A stretch of DNA of 64,000 nt from Lacicoccus halitifaciens (GTDB taxonomy: Bacteria; Bacillota; Bacilli; Staphylococcales; Salinicoccaceae). The position numbers were made by a program, and so were the translations under genes. The stretch lies in NCBI RefSeq assembly GCF_040544485.1, contig NZ_JBDZDV010000006.1, forward strand, positions 108,713 through 172,712. Direction: 5' to 3'. The notes under the pieces are model-generated. The model saw only the letters and a program-made list of their open reading frames with translations. It was not told the origin of the DNA and made no database searches. Of the stretch, positions 44,638 through 51,703 are shown piece after piece. Numbering within the stretch: the first letter of the stretch is position 1; each line of letters starts with the position of its first letter.

Positions 44638-45102
44638 ATGAAAAAAGGACATACGAAACCACTTGCCCAGAACAGGAAGGCAAGACACGACTATACAATT
44701 GAAGAGACAGTGGAAGCCGGCATCGCGCTGAAGGGGACGGAGATCAAGTCGATCAGGCGTGGGTCCGCGAACCTCACCGATGCCTATGCCAAGACTTACA
44801 AGGGCGAAATGTATGTGTACAACATGCATATCGCCCCGTATGAGGAAGGGAACCGTTTCAACCATGACCCGCTCCGCACACGTAAGCTGCTGCTCCATAA
44901 AAAGGAGATCGACAAGCTTGCGGGCCACATCCAGGAGACGGGCAATGCCCTGGTCCCGCTCAAGCTCTACATCAAGAACGGCGTCTGCAAAGTGCTGCTC
45001 GGCGTGGCGAAAGGTAAGAAGAAATACGACAAGCGTGAAGATTCGAAACGCAGGCAGATGAAGCTCGAAGCGGACCGCGCGATGAAGGACCGCATGAGGT
45101 AG
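44638..45102 (+). CDS. smpB: SsrA-binding protein SmpB
   Basis: A 154-residue OB-fold protein that delivers tmRNA to stalled ribosomes. NRKARHDYTIEETVEAGIALKGTEIKSIR at the start, then LLLHKKEI and the basic C-terminal helix (KKKYDKREDSKRR). Six bases after rnr and directly before ssrA. Confidence 0.97.
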   Translation: MKKGHTKPLAQNRKARHDYTIEETVEAGIALKGTEIKSIRRGSANLTDAYAKTYKGEMYVYNMHIAPYEEGNRFNHDPLRTRKLLLHKKEIDKLAGHIQETGNALVPLKLYIKNGVCKVLLGVAKGKKKYDKREDSKRRQMKLEADRAMKDRMR

Positions 45103-45120
45103 GGCCGTGAGCATACGGGG

Positions 45121-45149
45121 TTGAAATATACGGGCATTCCTGCTATAAT
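45121..45149 (+). promoter_or_regulatory. ssrA promoter
   Basis: TTGAAA, exactly 17 bases, TATAAT with extended TGC: a near-consensus SigA promoter 36 bases before the mature 5' end. Confidence 0.9.
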
Positions 45150-45184
45150 ATACTTCACTCGAAAATATCGAGGCTTTTTAATCC

Positions 45185-45544
45185 GGGGACGTTCCGGATT
45201 CGACAGGGGCTGTTTGAGCATTTTAAGCGTGTTGGAGGTTTCGGCTCCGTCATAAACGATACTCAGTTTATAATAACTGGCAAACAAAACAATTTCGCAG
45301 TAGCTGCCTAAGAGCACTCTGCATCATCCCATGGGCAATCCTGCGGCCCATGACGATGATTCAACCTTAGCGGGATACGCACTGGGTCTGCCGTCTTAAG
45401 ACCCAATGCGGAAACCAATAAGACTAGCATGGATTTGAAGGTCTGTTCATTACCTTGATCCATGCGAAACTGAAAAATGAACTACACACGTAGAAAGAAA
45501 TGTGTCAAAGTCTCTGGACGCGGGTTCAACTCCCGCCGTCTCCA
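45185..45544 (+). ncRNA. ssrA: tmRNA (transfer-messenger RNA)
   Basis: About 360 nt. The 5' end GGGGACG (45185-45191) pairs with CGTCTCC (45537-45543), forming the tRNA-like acceptor; the T-arm GCGGGTTCAACTCCCGC is near the 3' end. The tag frame runs from GGC 45279 to TAA 45309 and encodes GKQNNFAVAA, close to the staphylococcal tag GKSNNNFAVAA. CCA is not encoded. Confidence 0.96.
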
Positions 45545-45552
45545 TATATCAG

Positions 45553-45582
45553 ACGGATGCGATTCAGTGCATCCGTTTTTTT
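45553..45582 (+). terminator. ssrA terminator
   Basis: ACGGATGC (45553-45560) and GCATCCGT (45569-45576), 8-nt loop, seven Ts in total. Confidence 0.93.
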
Positions 45583-45606
45583 ATTTCAATTAATTTCCAT
45601 CACCCC

Positions 45607-45635
45607 TTGACTTTTCGGAGAAAATGCTGTAGTAT
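45607..45635 (+). promoter_or_regulatory. Promoter of the first cold-shock gene
   Basis: TTGACT, 17-base spacer, TAGTAT. The leader is about 110 bases, as usual for cold-shock mRNAs, and ends with AGTGC-AAAA-GCACT (45725-45738) touching the AGGAGG site. Confidence 0.75.
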
Positions 45636-45752
45636 ACTAAGAGTAGTTTAAATTAACAAATTTTAATTTTTTCATTCATCTGAAAAACTCTTAAAAGAAA
45701 TTAATTTACACGAACAAATATTTAAGTGCAAAAGCACTAGGAGGTTTTTTCT

Positions 45753-45953
45753 ATGAATGAAGGAACAGTAAAATGGTTTAACGGCGAAAAAGGTTTCGGT
45801 TTCATCACACAGGAGCAGGGTGACGATGTATTCGTACATTTCTCAGCAATCCAGGCTGACGGTTACAAAACTCTTGATGAAGGTCAAAAAGTGACATTTG
45901 AAGTAGAAGAAGGTCAGCGTGGTCCACAGGCGACTAACGTTACACCTGTTTAA
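45753..45953 (+). CDS. cspA: Cold-shock protein, copy 1
   Basis: A 66-residue cold-shock domain with both RNA-binding motifs, KGFGFI (16-21) and DVFVHF (26-31), after the MNEGTVKWFN start. An RNA chaperone for cold and general growth. It differs from copy 2 by one residue (Asp in TLDEGQ). Start, leader, coding region and terminator are all repeated 414 bases downstream. Confidence 0.96.
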   Translation: MNEGTVKWFNGEKGFGFITQEQGDDVFVHFSAIQADGYKTLDEGQKVTFEVEEGQRGPQATNVTPV

Positions 45954-45978
45954 TCTACAAACCATATAAAACTTGAAG

Positions 45979-46002
45979 GGACGGCCTCTGGCCGTCCTTT
46001 TT
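45979..46002 (+). terminator. Terminator of the first cold-shock gene
   Basis: GGACGGCC (45979-45986), 3-nt loop, GGCCGTCC (45990-45997), five Ts. Confidence 0.93.
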
Positions 46003-46021
46003 AATTGTTTCGATCCATCCC

Positions 46022-46050
46022 TTGACTTTTTCGGGGAAATGCTGTAGTAT
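46022..46050 (+). promoter_or_regulatory. Promoter of the second cold-shock gene
   Basis: TTGACT, 17-base spacer, TAGTAT. Nearly identical to copy 1 from the -35 to the start codon; small length changes lie in the spacer and before the hairpin. Confidence 0.75.
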
Positions 46051-46166
46051 ACTAAGAGTAGTTTAAATTAACAAATTTTAATTTTTTCATTCATCTGAAA
46101 AACTCTTAAAAGAAATTAATTTACACGAACAAATATTGAGTGCAAAAGCACTAGGAGGTTTTTTCT

Positions 46167-46367
46167 ATGAATGAAGGAACAGTAAAATGGTTTAACGGCG
46201 AAAAAGGTTTCGGTTTCATCACACAGGAGCAGGGTGACGATGTATTCGTACATTTCTCAGCGATCCAGGCTGACGGTTACAAAACTCTTGAAGAAGGTCA
46301 AAAAGTGACATTTGAAGTAGAAGAAGGTCAGCGTGGTCCACAGGCGACTAACGTTACACCTGTTTAA
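46167..46367 (+). CDS. Cold-shock protein, copy 2
   Basis: A 66-residue protein identical to copy 1 but for Glu in TLEEGQ. The same two RNA-binding motifs are present. The leader hairpin before AGGAGG is kept, so both genes should respond alike; high identity at DNA level, including silent sites, points to a recent duplication or ongoing gene conversion. Confidence 0.95.
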   Translation: MNEGTVKWFNGEKGFGFITQEQGDDVFVHFSAIQADGYKTLEEGQKVTFEVEEGQRGPQATNVTPV

Positions 46368-46392
46368 TCTACAAACCATATAAAACTTGAGG

Positions 46393-46418
46393 GGACGGCC
46401 TGCGGCCGTCCTTTTTTT
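46393..46418 (+). terminator. Terminator of the second cold-shock gene
   Basis: GGACGGCC (46393-46400), TGC loop, GGCCGTCC (46404-46411), seven Ts. Confidence 0.93.
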
Positions 46419-46585
46419 ATGCTTAAAATAAGCGGCTGTGTCCTGTCCGGGCGGGGGATTTCAACTCTTGAACGCCTCGTGCGGGGACGGACCTTAATTA
46501 TTATGTACTCACCCGCATATTTCTCTGATAGAATGATGATATTGCTTCAACGTTTTTCCAAATTACAGAAGAGGAGTCAAAAGAA

Positions 46586-47908
46586 ATGGATGTAATATTC
46601 AATCCCGTGGTCATTTCGGTCCTCATCCTGATCGTCTTGAGCCTTATGAAAATCCATGTCATTTTCGCTTTGATGCTGGCTGCGATTTCTGCAGGCCTGC
46701 TTGCGGGTCTGCCGCTCGGTGAGACCGTCTCTGTCCTTGTCGAGGGGATGGGCGGGCAGTCTGAAACGGCACTCAGTTATCTGCTGCTCGGGATCTTCGC
46801 CTCGATGATTGCAATGTCGGGCATCGTCCGGGTGCTGCTGAACTATTTGCTGAGGGTGATCGGAAAGCGAAAGTATCTGCTCATATTCATATTTGCAGGC
46901 ATCGGGGTGCTGTCACAGACGGTAGTGCCTGTGCATATTGCTTTCATACCGATACTCGTGCCGCCGCTCCTGATGCTGTTCAACAAGCTGAAGATCGACA
47001 GGCGGGCAGTGGCCAGTGCATTGACGTACGGCCTTAAAGCGCCATACATACTCATTCCGGTGGGCTACGGTCTGATCTTCCACGGCATCCTGGTGACGGA
47101 GATGCAGGAGAACGGCCTGGATATAGGGCTCTCCGACATCCCGGCCGCAATGGCGATTCCGGTCCTCGGGATGACGCTTGGCCTGCTGACCGCCGTTTTC
47201 ATCACTTACAGGAAACACAGGGAATATGAGGATATCGAAACCGTCTCTGCTGAGAGCGTCGTTACGGAAGGCCTCACGGAAACACGCGAGAAAGTGAACC
47301 ACCTGATCACGCTCGTTGCGATCATTGCGGCATTCGTGCTGCAGCTGACGTTCGACTCGATGATCATCGGGGCGCTCGGCGGCATTACGATCATGCTCAT
47401 CAGCCAGGTCATCAAAATCAGCCGGACTGATGCGGCAGTCAGGGAAGGCGTCCTCATGATGGGTGCGATCGCCTTCATCATGCTCATCGCTTCAGGTTAT
47501 GCATCGGTGCTGACCGAGACGGATGCGGTCAATGAGCTGACGACTACGGTCGCAGGCTGGTTCGAAGGGGCGCCGCACGCAGTGGCGGCGGTCATGCTCC
47601 TCCTTGTCGGCCTCGTCATCACGATGGGGATCGGCACGTCATTCGGGACCATCCCGATCATCGCGGCCGTCTTCGTCCCGCTGTGCATGGCCCTCGGGTT
47701 CAGCCCGCTTGCGACGGCTTCACTGATCGGCACGGCTGCAGCGCTCGGTGATGCAGGGTCACCCGCCTCCGACAGCACGCTCGGCCCGACGGCCGGCCTT
47801 GCCGCCGACGGACAGCATGATCATATATGGGATACGGTCGTCCCGACCTTCCTCCACTATAATATTCCGCTGATCATATTCGGCACCATCGCTGCCGTCA
47901 TCCTTTAA
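46586..47908 (+). CDS. Na+/H+ antiporter-family (NhaC-like) membrane transporter
   Basis: A 440-residue protein with about eleven helices. The motifs GIGTSFGTIPIIAAVFVPL and SLIGTAAALGDAGSPASDSTLGPTAGL match the ion-transporter superfamily members labelled Na+/H+ antiporter family or NhaC-like, some of which move amino or organic acids. A charged loop (about 212-235) separates two halves. GAGGAG precedes the ATG. Substrate not determined; sodium export would fit a salt-tolerant cell but is an inference. No clear promoter in the 167-base gap. Confidence 0.78.
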   Translation: MDVIFNPVVISVLILIVLSLMKIHVIFALMLAAISAGLLAGLPLGETVSVLVEGMGGQSETALSYLLLGIFASMIAMSGIVRVLLNYLLRVIGKRKYLLIFIFAGIGVLSQTVVPVHIAFIPILVPPLLMLFNKLKIDRRAVASALTYGLKAPYILIPVGYGLIFHGILVTEMQENGLDIGLSDIPAAMAIPVLGMTLGLLTAVFITYRKHREYEDIETVSAESVVTEGLTETREKVNHLITLVAIIAAFVLQLTFDSMIIGALGGITIMLISQVIKISRTDAAVREGVLMMGAIAFIMLIASGYASVLTETDAVNELTTTVAGWFEGAPHAVAAVMLLLVGLVITMGIGTSFGTIPIIAAVFVPLCMALGFSPLATASLIGTAAALGDAGSPASDSTLGPTAGLAADGQHDHIWDTVVPTFLHYNIPLIIFGTIAAVIL

Positions 47909-47912
47909 TGAG

Positions 47913-47939
47913 ACGCCGTCCTCCGGGGCGGTGTTTTTT
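47913..47939 (+). terminator. Terminator after the NhaC-like gene
   Basis: ACGCCGTCC (47913-47921) pairs with GGGCGGTGT (47926-47934) with two G-T pairs, 4-nt loop, Ts. Confidence 0.75.
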
Positions 47940-48013
47940 ATTCTTCCTGAAAGATTATTATATTTAAAATAGGGTAAAGGGATATGTAATCACTATTTAG
48001 GAGGTTGTAATAA

Positions 48014-48427
48014 ATGTCACTCAAGTATGAAATCACAGCAACCAACACAGGCGGCCGTAAGGGCCATGTCCAGACGGACGATAAAAAGATCGACTCCCCG
48101 GTGCTCCCGCCGGATCAGGATGGCGACGGCGTAAACCCTGAACAGCTCTTTGCAGCAGGCTACGCATCATGTTTCAATGGTGCATTCGACCTGATGCTGA
48201 AGCAGGGCGGCGTGAAAAATGCAGAGCCGGTGGTGGATCTGACGGTCCAGCTGCTGGATGATGAAGAAAATGAAGGCCCGAAACTCGGTGTCAAAATCAA
48301 TGCAAAAGTGAAGAACATGTCACAGGAAGATGCAGAGAAGTACCTGGAGCAGGCGCACCAGTTCTGCCCTTATTCGAAAGCGACACGCGGCAACATCGAC
48401 GTGGAACTGAATGTGACGGCTGAATAG
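48014..48427 (+). CDS. ohr: Organic hydroperoxide resistance protein (Ohr)
   Basis: A 137-residue OsmC-superfamily peroxidase that reduces organic peroxides with thiols such as lipoyl groups. Reactive cysteines Cys53 (GYASCFNGA) and Cys118 (HQFCPYSKATRGN) are both present, and NPEQLFAAGYA is typical of Ohr. AGGAGG precedes the ATG. No palindromic OhrR box was found in the short upstream gap. Lipoylated GcvH is encoded 2 kb downstream. Confidence 0.93.
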   Translation: MSLKYEITATNTGGRKGHVQTDDKKIDSPVLPPDQDGDGVNPEQLFAAGYASCFNGAFDLMLKQGGVKNAEPVVDLTVQLLDDEENEGPKLGVKINAKVKNMSQEDAEKYLEQAHQFCPYSKATRGNIDVELNVTAE

Positions 48428-48437
48428 TTCGATCCTT

Positions 48438-48467
48438 GCACGGGACCATCAGGGTTCCGTGCTTTTT
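48438..48467 (+). terminator. Terminator after ohr
   Basis: GCACGGGA (48438-48445) and TTCCGTGC (48455-48462) with one G-T pair, 9-nt loop, five Ts. Confidence 0.88.
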
Positions 48468-48484
48468 ATTTTGCGGATTTTCCC

Positions 48485-48505
48485 ACCATAAGCAAAGCTT
48501 ATGGT
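48485..48505. promoter_or_regulatory. Perfect 9-bp inverted repeat upstream of the small-RNA candidate
   Basis: ACCATAAGC-AAA-GCTTATGGT. It lies between the ohr terminator and the -10 of the candidate RNA. Short T-run only, so it could be an operator or a second weak terminator. Confidence 0.5.
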
Positions 48506-48579
48506 AAAGAGTAATTTTTCCATTAAAAGAAATATGCGTTCTTAACATTAACTTAATAATTAATGGGTATACTGTACTT

Positions 48580-48665
48580 ACAGACATTAATTTGACCATT
48601 CCCCTTGGTCAAGTCCCCTTACCCAAAATCCTTCCCCTGGGATTTTGGGTGCTTTTATTTTTATG
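48580..48665 (+). ncRNA. Candidate C-rich trans-acting small RNA
   Basis: Downstream of TATACT (48568-48573) a segment of about 85 nt forms hairpin 1, TTGACC (48592-48597) with GGTCAA (48607-48612) and loop ATTCCCCTT, and a terminator hairpin ACCCAAAATCC (48621-48631) with GGATTTTGGGT (48640-48650), loop TTCCCCTG, then GC and a T-rich tail. Three TCCCC runs lie in unpaired parts, the usual seed of staphylococcal sRNAs that pair with ribosome-binding sites. No reading frame fits. No clear -35 is seen. A block of 18 bases recurs at 11.2 kb. Confidence 0.55.
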
Positions 48666-48716
48666 GAAGTATGTGTACAATAAGTTGAACATCAACATAA
48701 AGTGGCGGGGGATATC

Positions 48717-49460
48717 ATGAAGATTAAAAATATTGAAATGTATGAAGGACTGCCGAAAGTGGTGGTGTCGATCAGCGGCACATCGAGGCAGGAAATGAAA
48801 TCGGAACTGATACATATCGTGGAGAACCGGGAGGCCCTGGATGTCGTCGAAATCCGCGGTGACGGCTTCGACAACATGAGCCGCTCCGAACATTTGAAGC
48901 TGGTCAATGAATTGGCAGGGGAGCTCCGGGACATACCTGTCATCTATACATACAGAACTTCCCATGAAGGCGGCAGCGGTGCAAGATCCTATGCTGAATA
49001 TAAAGACCTGCTGATGGATGTCACCGCGAAATGCGATATCGACATCATCGACATGGAATACATCACGGCGGGCAAACTCCTTCCTGAAATGGTGGAATGT
49101 GCGGGTGAATACGAAAAGACCGTCCTTTTGAGCCAGCATGATTTCAAAAGCACCCCGACAGTGGAGGAGATGCAGAAGCTGCTTTACCGCATGCACAGTG
49201 CAGGCGGGGAAATACTGAAGCTCGCCTATGCGCCGCAGGATGATGATGATGTCCTCAATATGCTTAAGATCGTGAAGACGGCAAAAGAAGCCATCGGAAA
49301 TAAAATCATCGGCATCTCAATGGGGGAGAGCGGAAAATTGACGCGGCTGACCGGCGGGGAATTCGGCTCCTGCCTGACATACGGCTATCTCACGAAAAAC
49401 ACGGCACCCGGACAGGTGCATGCAGCAGACATCAAGGCTGCCCTGAAAGCGTACGAATAA
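48717..49460 (+). CDS. aroD: Type I 3-dehydroquinate dehydratase
   Basis: A 247-residue TIM barrel that makes 3-dehydroshikimate by Schiff-base chemistry. Catalytic Lys in EILKLAYAP and His in LLSQHDF are present, as is VVEIRGD near the N-terminus. ATG 48717 after GGCGGGGGAT is preferred; the frame is open from GTG 48702. It is a single shikimate gene here, as in S. aureus, where aroD stands apart near gcvH. Confidence 0.93.
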   Translation: MKIKNIEMYEGLPKVVVSISGTSRQEMKSELIHIVENREALDVVEIRGDGFDNMSRSEHLKLVNELAGELRDIPVIYTYRTSHEGGSGARSYAEYKDLLMDVTAKCDIDIIDMEYITAGKLLPEMVECAGEYEKTVLLSQHDFKSTPTVEEMQKLLYRMHSAGGEILKLAYAPQDDDDVLNMLKIVKTAKEAIGNKIIGISMGESGKLTRLTGGEFGSCLTYGYLTKNTAPGQVHAADIKAALKAYE

Positions 49461-49497
49461 GAAAGTGCGGCCTCCATCCAGGGGCCGCACTTTCTTC
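49461..49497. terminator. Bidirectional terminator between aroD and the thioredoxin gene
   Basis: GAAAGTGCGGCC (49461-49472) and GGCCGCACTTTC (49483-49494), a 12-bp perfect stem with 10-nt loop; short T tracts on both strands. Confidence 0.85.
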
Positions 49498-49500
49498 ATT

Positions 49501-49818
49501 TCATAGGTTTTCCTTCAGGAATTCCCTCACCCTCCCGGATGTGCCTGCATTATGGGCGCCGAGACGGGCCGTCACGGCACCCTTCCTGAAGATCAGGAGG
49601 TCCGGGATGCCGCCGATATCGTTTTCGTCCGCGGCTTGGGACACTTCATCCCGGTTCAGCTCGAACCACTTGATGTACCTGTACTCTTCCATGATGGGCG
49701 GGATGAAATCGTTGAAGATGGCGCAGTCGGGACACCAGTCCGCATAAAATTTGACGATGACCGCGTCATTGCCCCTCACTGCCTTCCTGTAATCGTCATA
49801 AGTCCTCAATGCCTTCAT
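49501..49818 (-). CDS. Thioredoxin family protein
   Basis: A 105-residue thioredoxin fold with a non-canonical active site WCPDC (C29, C32) and cis-Pro IPDLL. WCPDC is typical of YdbP-like proteins rather than the main thioredoxin (WCGPC). No signal peptide, so cytoplasmic. The only minus-strand gene in this stretch. Its partner is unknown, though TrxB at 23.9 kb may reduce it. Confidence 0.88.
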   Translation of the reverse strand: MKALRTYDDYRKAVRGNDAVIVKFYADWCPDCAIFNDFIPPIMEEYRYIKWFELNRDEVSQAADENDIGGIPDLLIFRKGAVTARLGAHNAGTSGRVREFLKENL

Positions 49819-49941
49819 CGGCTACACTCCCAGGTAAATTATAAGATCTCTTTCATTTTATCATTTGAATGTTGTAAAATGAAAGTATGAATAAGATTTC
49901 ATTGTTCTGGGTATAGTACTAAAAACATACGGAGGTACGGC

Positions 49942-50295
49942 ATGATCACTTTCTACGAATACTCGAAGTGTACAACCTGCAGGAAGGGTAAGAAGTTCCT
50001 GGAGGAGAACGGCATAGAATTTGAAGCACATGATATGGTGAAGGCACCGCCCTCGAAAGAGACGCTGAAAAGGATCATTGAAAAATCGGATCATGACATC
50101 GGTAAATTTTTCAACACCAGGGGAAAGAAGTACAAAGAGCTGGATTTGAAGAACAGGCTGCCTGAGATGGATGATGATGAAAAAATCGAACTTCTATCAT
50201 CAGACGGCATGCTGATCAAGCGTCCTTTAGTGGATGCAGGTGATGACGTACTGCTGGGGTTCAAGGAGTCCGAATATAAAGAAACACTGCTTTGA
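49942..50295 (+). CDS. ArsC/Spx superfamily protein, YusI-like
   Basis: A 117-residue ArsC fold with CTTC (C10, C13) in the YSKCTTCRKG loop and the family SPDG-type segment (SSDGMLIKRPLV). This is neither classical arsenate reductase nor Spx (no RPI motif with Arg92 pattern is obvious). B. subtilis yusI and an S. aureus homologue stand next to gcvH, as here. GGAGGT precedes the ATG. Reductase activity is not proved by sequence. Confidence 0.82.
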   Translation: MITFYEYSKCTTCRKGKKFLEENGIEFEAHDMVKAPPSKETLKRIIEKSDHDIGKFFNTRGKKYKELDLKNRLPEMDDDEKIELLSSDGMLIKRPLVDAGDDVLLGFKESEYKETLL

Positions 50296-50367
50296 CGAAT
50301 TTACTTGAGAAACTTTGTGAAATATGTCATTATATAATTGTATAGATCATAGAGGAGGTTTTTTATC

Positions 50368-50748
50368 ATGGCACTACCACAAGACTTGAAATATTCTGAA
50401 GATCATGAATGGGTAAAAGTTGATGGAAATACAGTAACTATCGGTATTACAGACTTTGCTCAAGGTGAGCTTGGAGACATCGTTTTCGTCGAGCTTCCTG
50501 AAGAGGGCGACGATATGACGAAAGGTGAATCTTTCGGCAGCGTTGAATCCGTTAAGACTGTTTCTGAATTGTATGCACCTTTGAACGGTAAAATCGTTGA
50601 AGTGAACGAAGAGCTTGAAGACAGCCCTGAACTCGTCAACGAATCACCATACGAAGATGCATGGATGGTTAAAATTGAACTCGAAGACACTTCACAATTA
50701 GACAGCCTGCTTGATGCAGATGCTTACGCTGAAATCACAGGTGCATAA
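50368..50748 (+). CDS. gcvH: Glycine cleavage system H protein
   Basis: A 126-residue lipoyl carrier with the modified Lys63 (ESVKTVSE) and typical ends. It carries the aminomethyl group in glycine cleavage and, in Firmicutes, is the lipoyl relay from which E2 subunits are lipoylated. AGAGGAGG precedes the ATG. Possible -10 TATAAT at 50333-50338. gcvT and gcvP are not in the window. Confidence 0.96.
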   Translation: MALPQDLKYSEDHEWVKVDGNTVTIGITDFAQGELGDIVFVELPEEGDDMTKGESFGSVESVKTVSELYAPLNGKIVEVNEELEDSPELVNESPYEDAWMVKIELEDTSQLDSLLDADAYAEITGA

Positions 50749-50757
50749 TATTTTATC

Positions 50758-50785
50758 AACTCTAGACATCGTCTAGAGTTTTTTT
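50758..50785 (+). terminator. Terminator after gcvH
   Basis: ACTCTAGAC (50759-50767) and GTCTAGAGT (50771-50779), 3-nt loop, six or seven Ts. Confidence 0.92.
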
Positions 50786-50814
50786 AAAAATAAAATACTC
50801 CAAGGGTGATGAAA

Positions 50815-51222
50815 ATGTATCTTTCTGATAAAGTGCTCATCGTTGAAGGTAAGACCGACAAACGCCGTATTGAAGAAGTGCTTGTGGAACCCGTGCAGAT
50901 CATCTGCACTTTTGGTACAATGGGAGTCTCGAAACTTGATGAGATATTGGAACAGCTCGATGGTTCCGAAATTTACATCCTTTCGGACGCTGATAAGGAA
51001 GGCCGGAAAATCCGTAAATGGTTCAAAAGGCACCTCAGCGAAAGCACCCATATCTATATCGACCCAAAATTCGGGGAAGTGGGCAGATGCCCGAGGGACT
51101 ACCTCGCAAATCTTCTGATGCGGCACGGCTTTTACGTGGATACAAGCTTGATTATGAAAGGTAAGTTTTATGATGAAAGAGCAGTTGGAGACCCAGGATA
51201 TATACAATCTTATTCACTCTGA
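50815..51222 (+). CDS. Small toprim-domain protein (YusF-like)
   Basis: A 135-residue toprim fold: catalytic Glu11 (IVEGKTDKRRI) and the DxD pair Asp58/Asp60 (LSDADKEGRKIRK). Such stand-alone toprims resemble ribonuclease M5 and primase catalytic cores; the substrate is unknown. ATG 50815 is chosen, 4 bases after AAGGGTGAT; GTG 50806 and ATG 50809 are alternatives. Its 3' end overlaps the next gene by 53 bases, an unusually long overlap. Confidence 0.82.
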   Translation: MYLSDKVLIVEGKTDKRRIEEVLVEPVQIICTFGTMGVSKLDEILEQLDGSEIYILSDADKEGRKIRKWFKRHLSESTHIYIDPKFGEVGRCPRDYLANLLMRHGFYVDTSLIMKGKFYDERAVGDPGYIQSYSL

Positions 51223-51481
51223 AGGAATATTCATTTTATACGGATATGCGCCGATCTGTGCAAACTGCCGGATAGCGGAGCGCATGCTTAAATTGACGCA
51301 GGAAATCCATGATTTCGAATATACGGCGATCGACCTGAATTATCATGTGGACATCATCAATGATTATAAAATCACATCCGCACCGGCGCTCCTGATATTT
51401 GAAGACGGTGAATTGAAGGAAAACGTGTACCGCTTCGAATCGGTCACGAATTTGTTGAATATACTGGAACGTCATCGTTGA
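51170..51481 (+). CDS. Thioredoxin-like protein (YusE-like)
   Basis: A 103-residue thioredoxin fold with CANC (C30, C33) and cis-Pro SAPALLIF. ATG 51170 and its GGTAAG site lie inside the toprim gene, giving coupled translation. Order toprim-thioredoxin-S-box-metNIQ mirrors B. subtilis yusF-yusE-yusCBA. A redox partner in the methionine/sulfur block is possible. Confidence 0.85.
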   Translation: MMKEQLETQDIYNLIHSEGIFILYGYAPICANCRIAERMLKLTQEIHDFEYTAIDLNYHVDIINDYKITSAPALLIFEDGELKENVYRFESVTNLLNILERHR

Positions 51482-51506
51482 CGTGATGGCGCACTGATGG
51501 TAATAT
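51478..51506 (+). promoter_or_regulatory. Promoter of the metNIQ operon
   Basis: TTGACG, 17-base spacer, TAATAT; the -35 overlaps the stop of the YusE-like gene. TATAAT at 51504-51509 is an alternative -10 with a long spacer. Confidence 0.65.
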
Positions 51507-51525
51507 AATTCACAATCGAATAACG

Positions 51526-51680
51526 ACTCTTATCCAGAGTGGCGGAGGGAAGTGCCCGATGATGCCACGGCAACCGTCTTTAGACAAGGTGCCAAGTCAC
51601 TGAATCAATCGATTCGAAGATGAGAGGCTGAATCGCTGAAAGCCTGCTCATTTCATACCAAGTGAGTAGGCTTTTTATTT
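51526..51680 (+). promoter_or_regulatory. SAM-I (S-box) riboswitch
   Basis: Aptamer from CTCTTATCCAGAGTGG-type start (near 51527) through GGCGGAGGGA, GATGATGCCACGGCAACC, GGTGCCAA, to GATGAGAG (near 51618). The P1 arms CTCTTATC and GATGAGAG close it. The expression platform is a terminator, AGCCTGCTCA (51641-51650) with TGAGTAGGCT (51663-51672) and five Ts. High SAM should stop transcription before metN. Confidence 0.95.
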
Positions 51681-51703
51681 TATAATAGTTTGGAAGATGA
51701 AGA

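Noticed and set aside
48565..48570. SigB promoter (GGGTAT) for the small-RNA candidate
   Set aside because: GGGTAT is present but no GTTTAA-like -35 is found at 12-15 bases; the overlapping TATACT is as good a reading.
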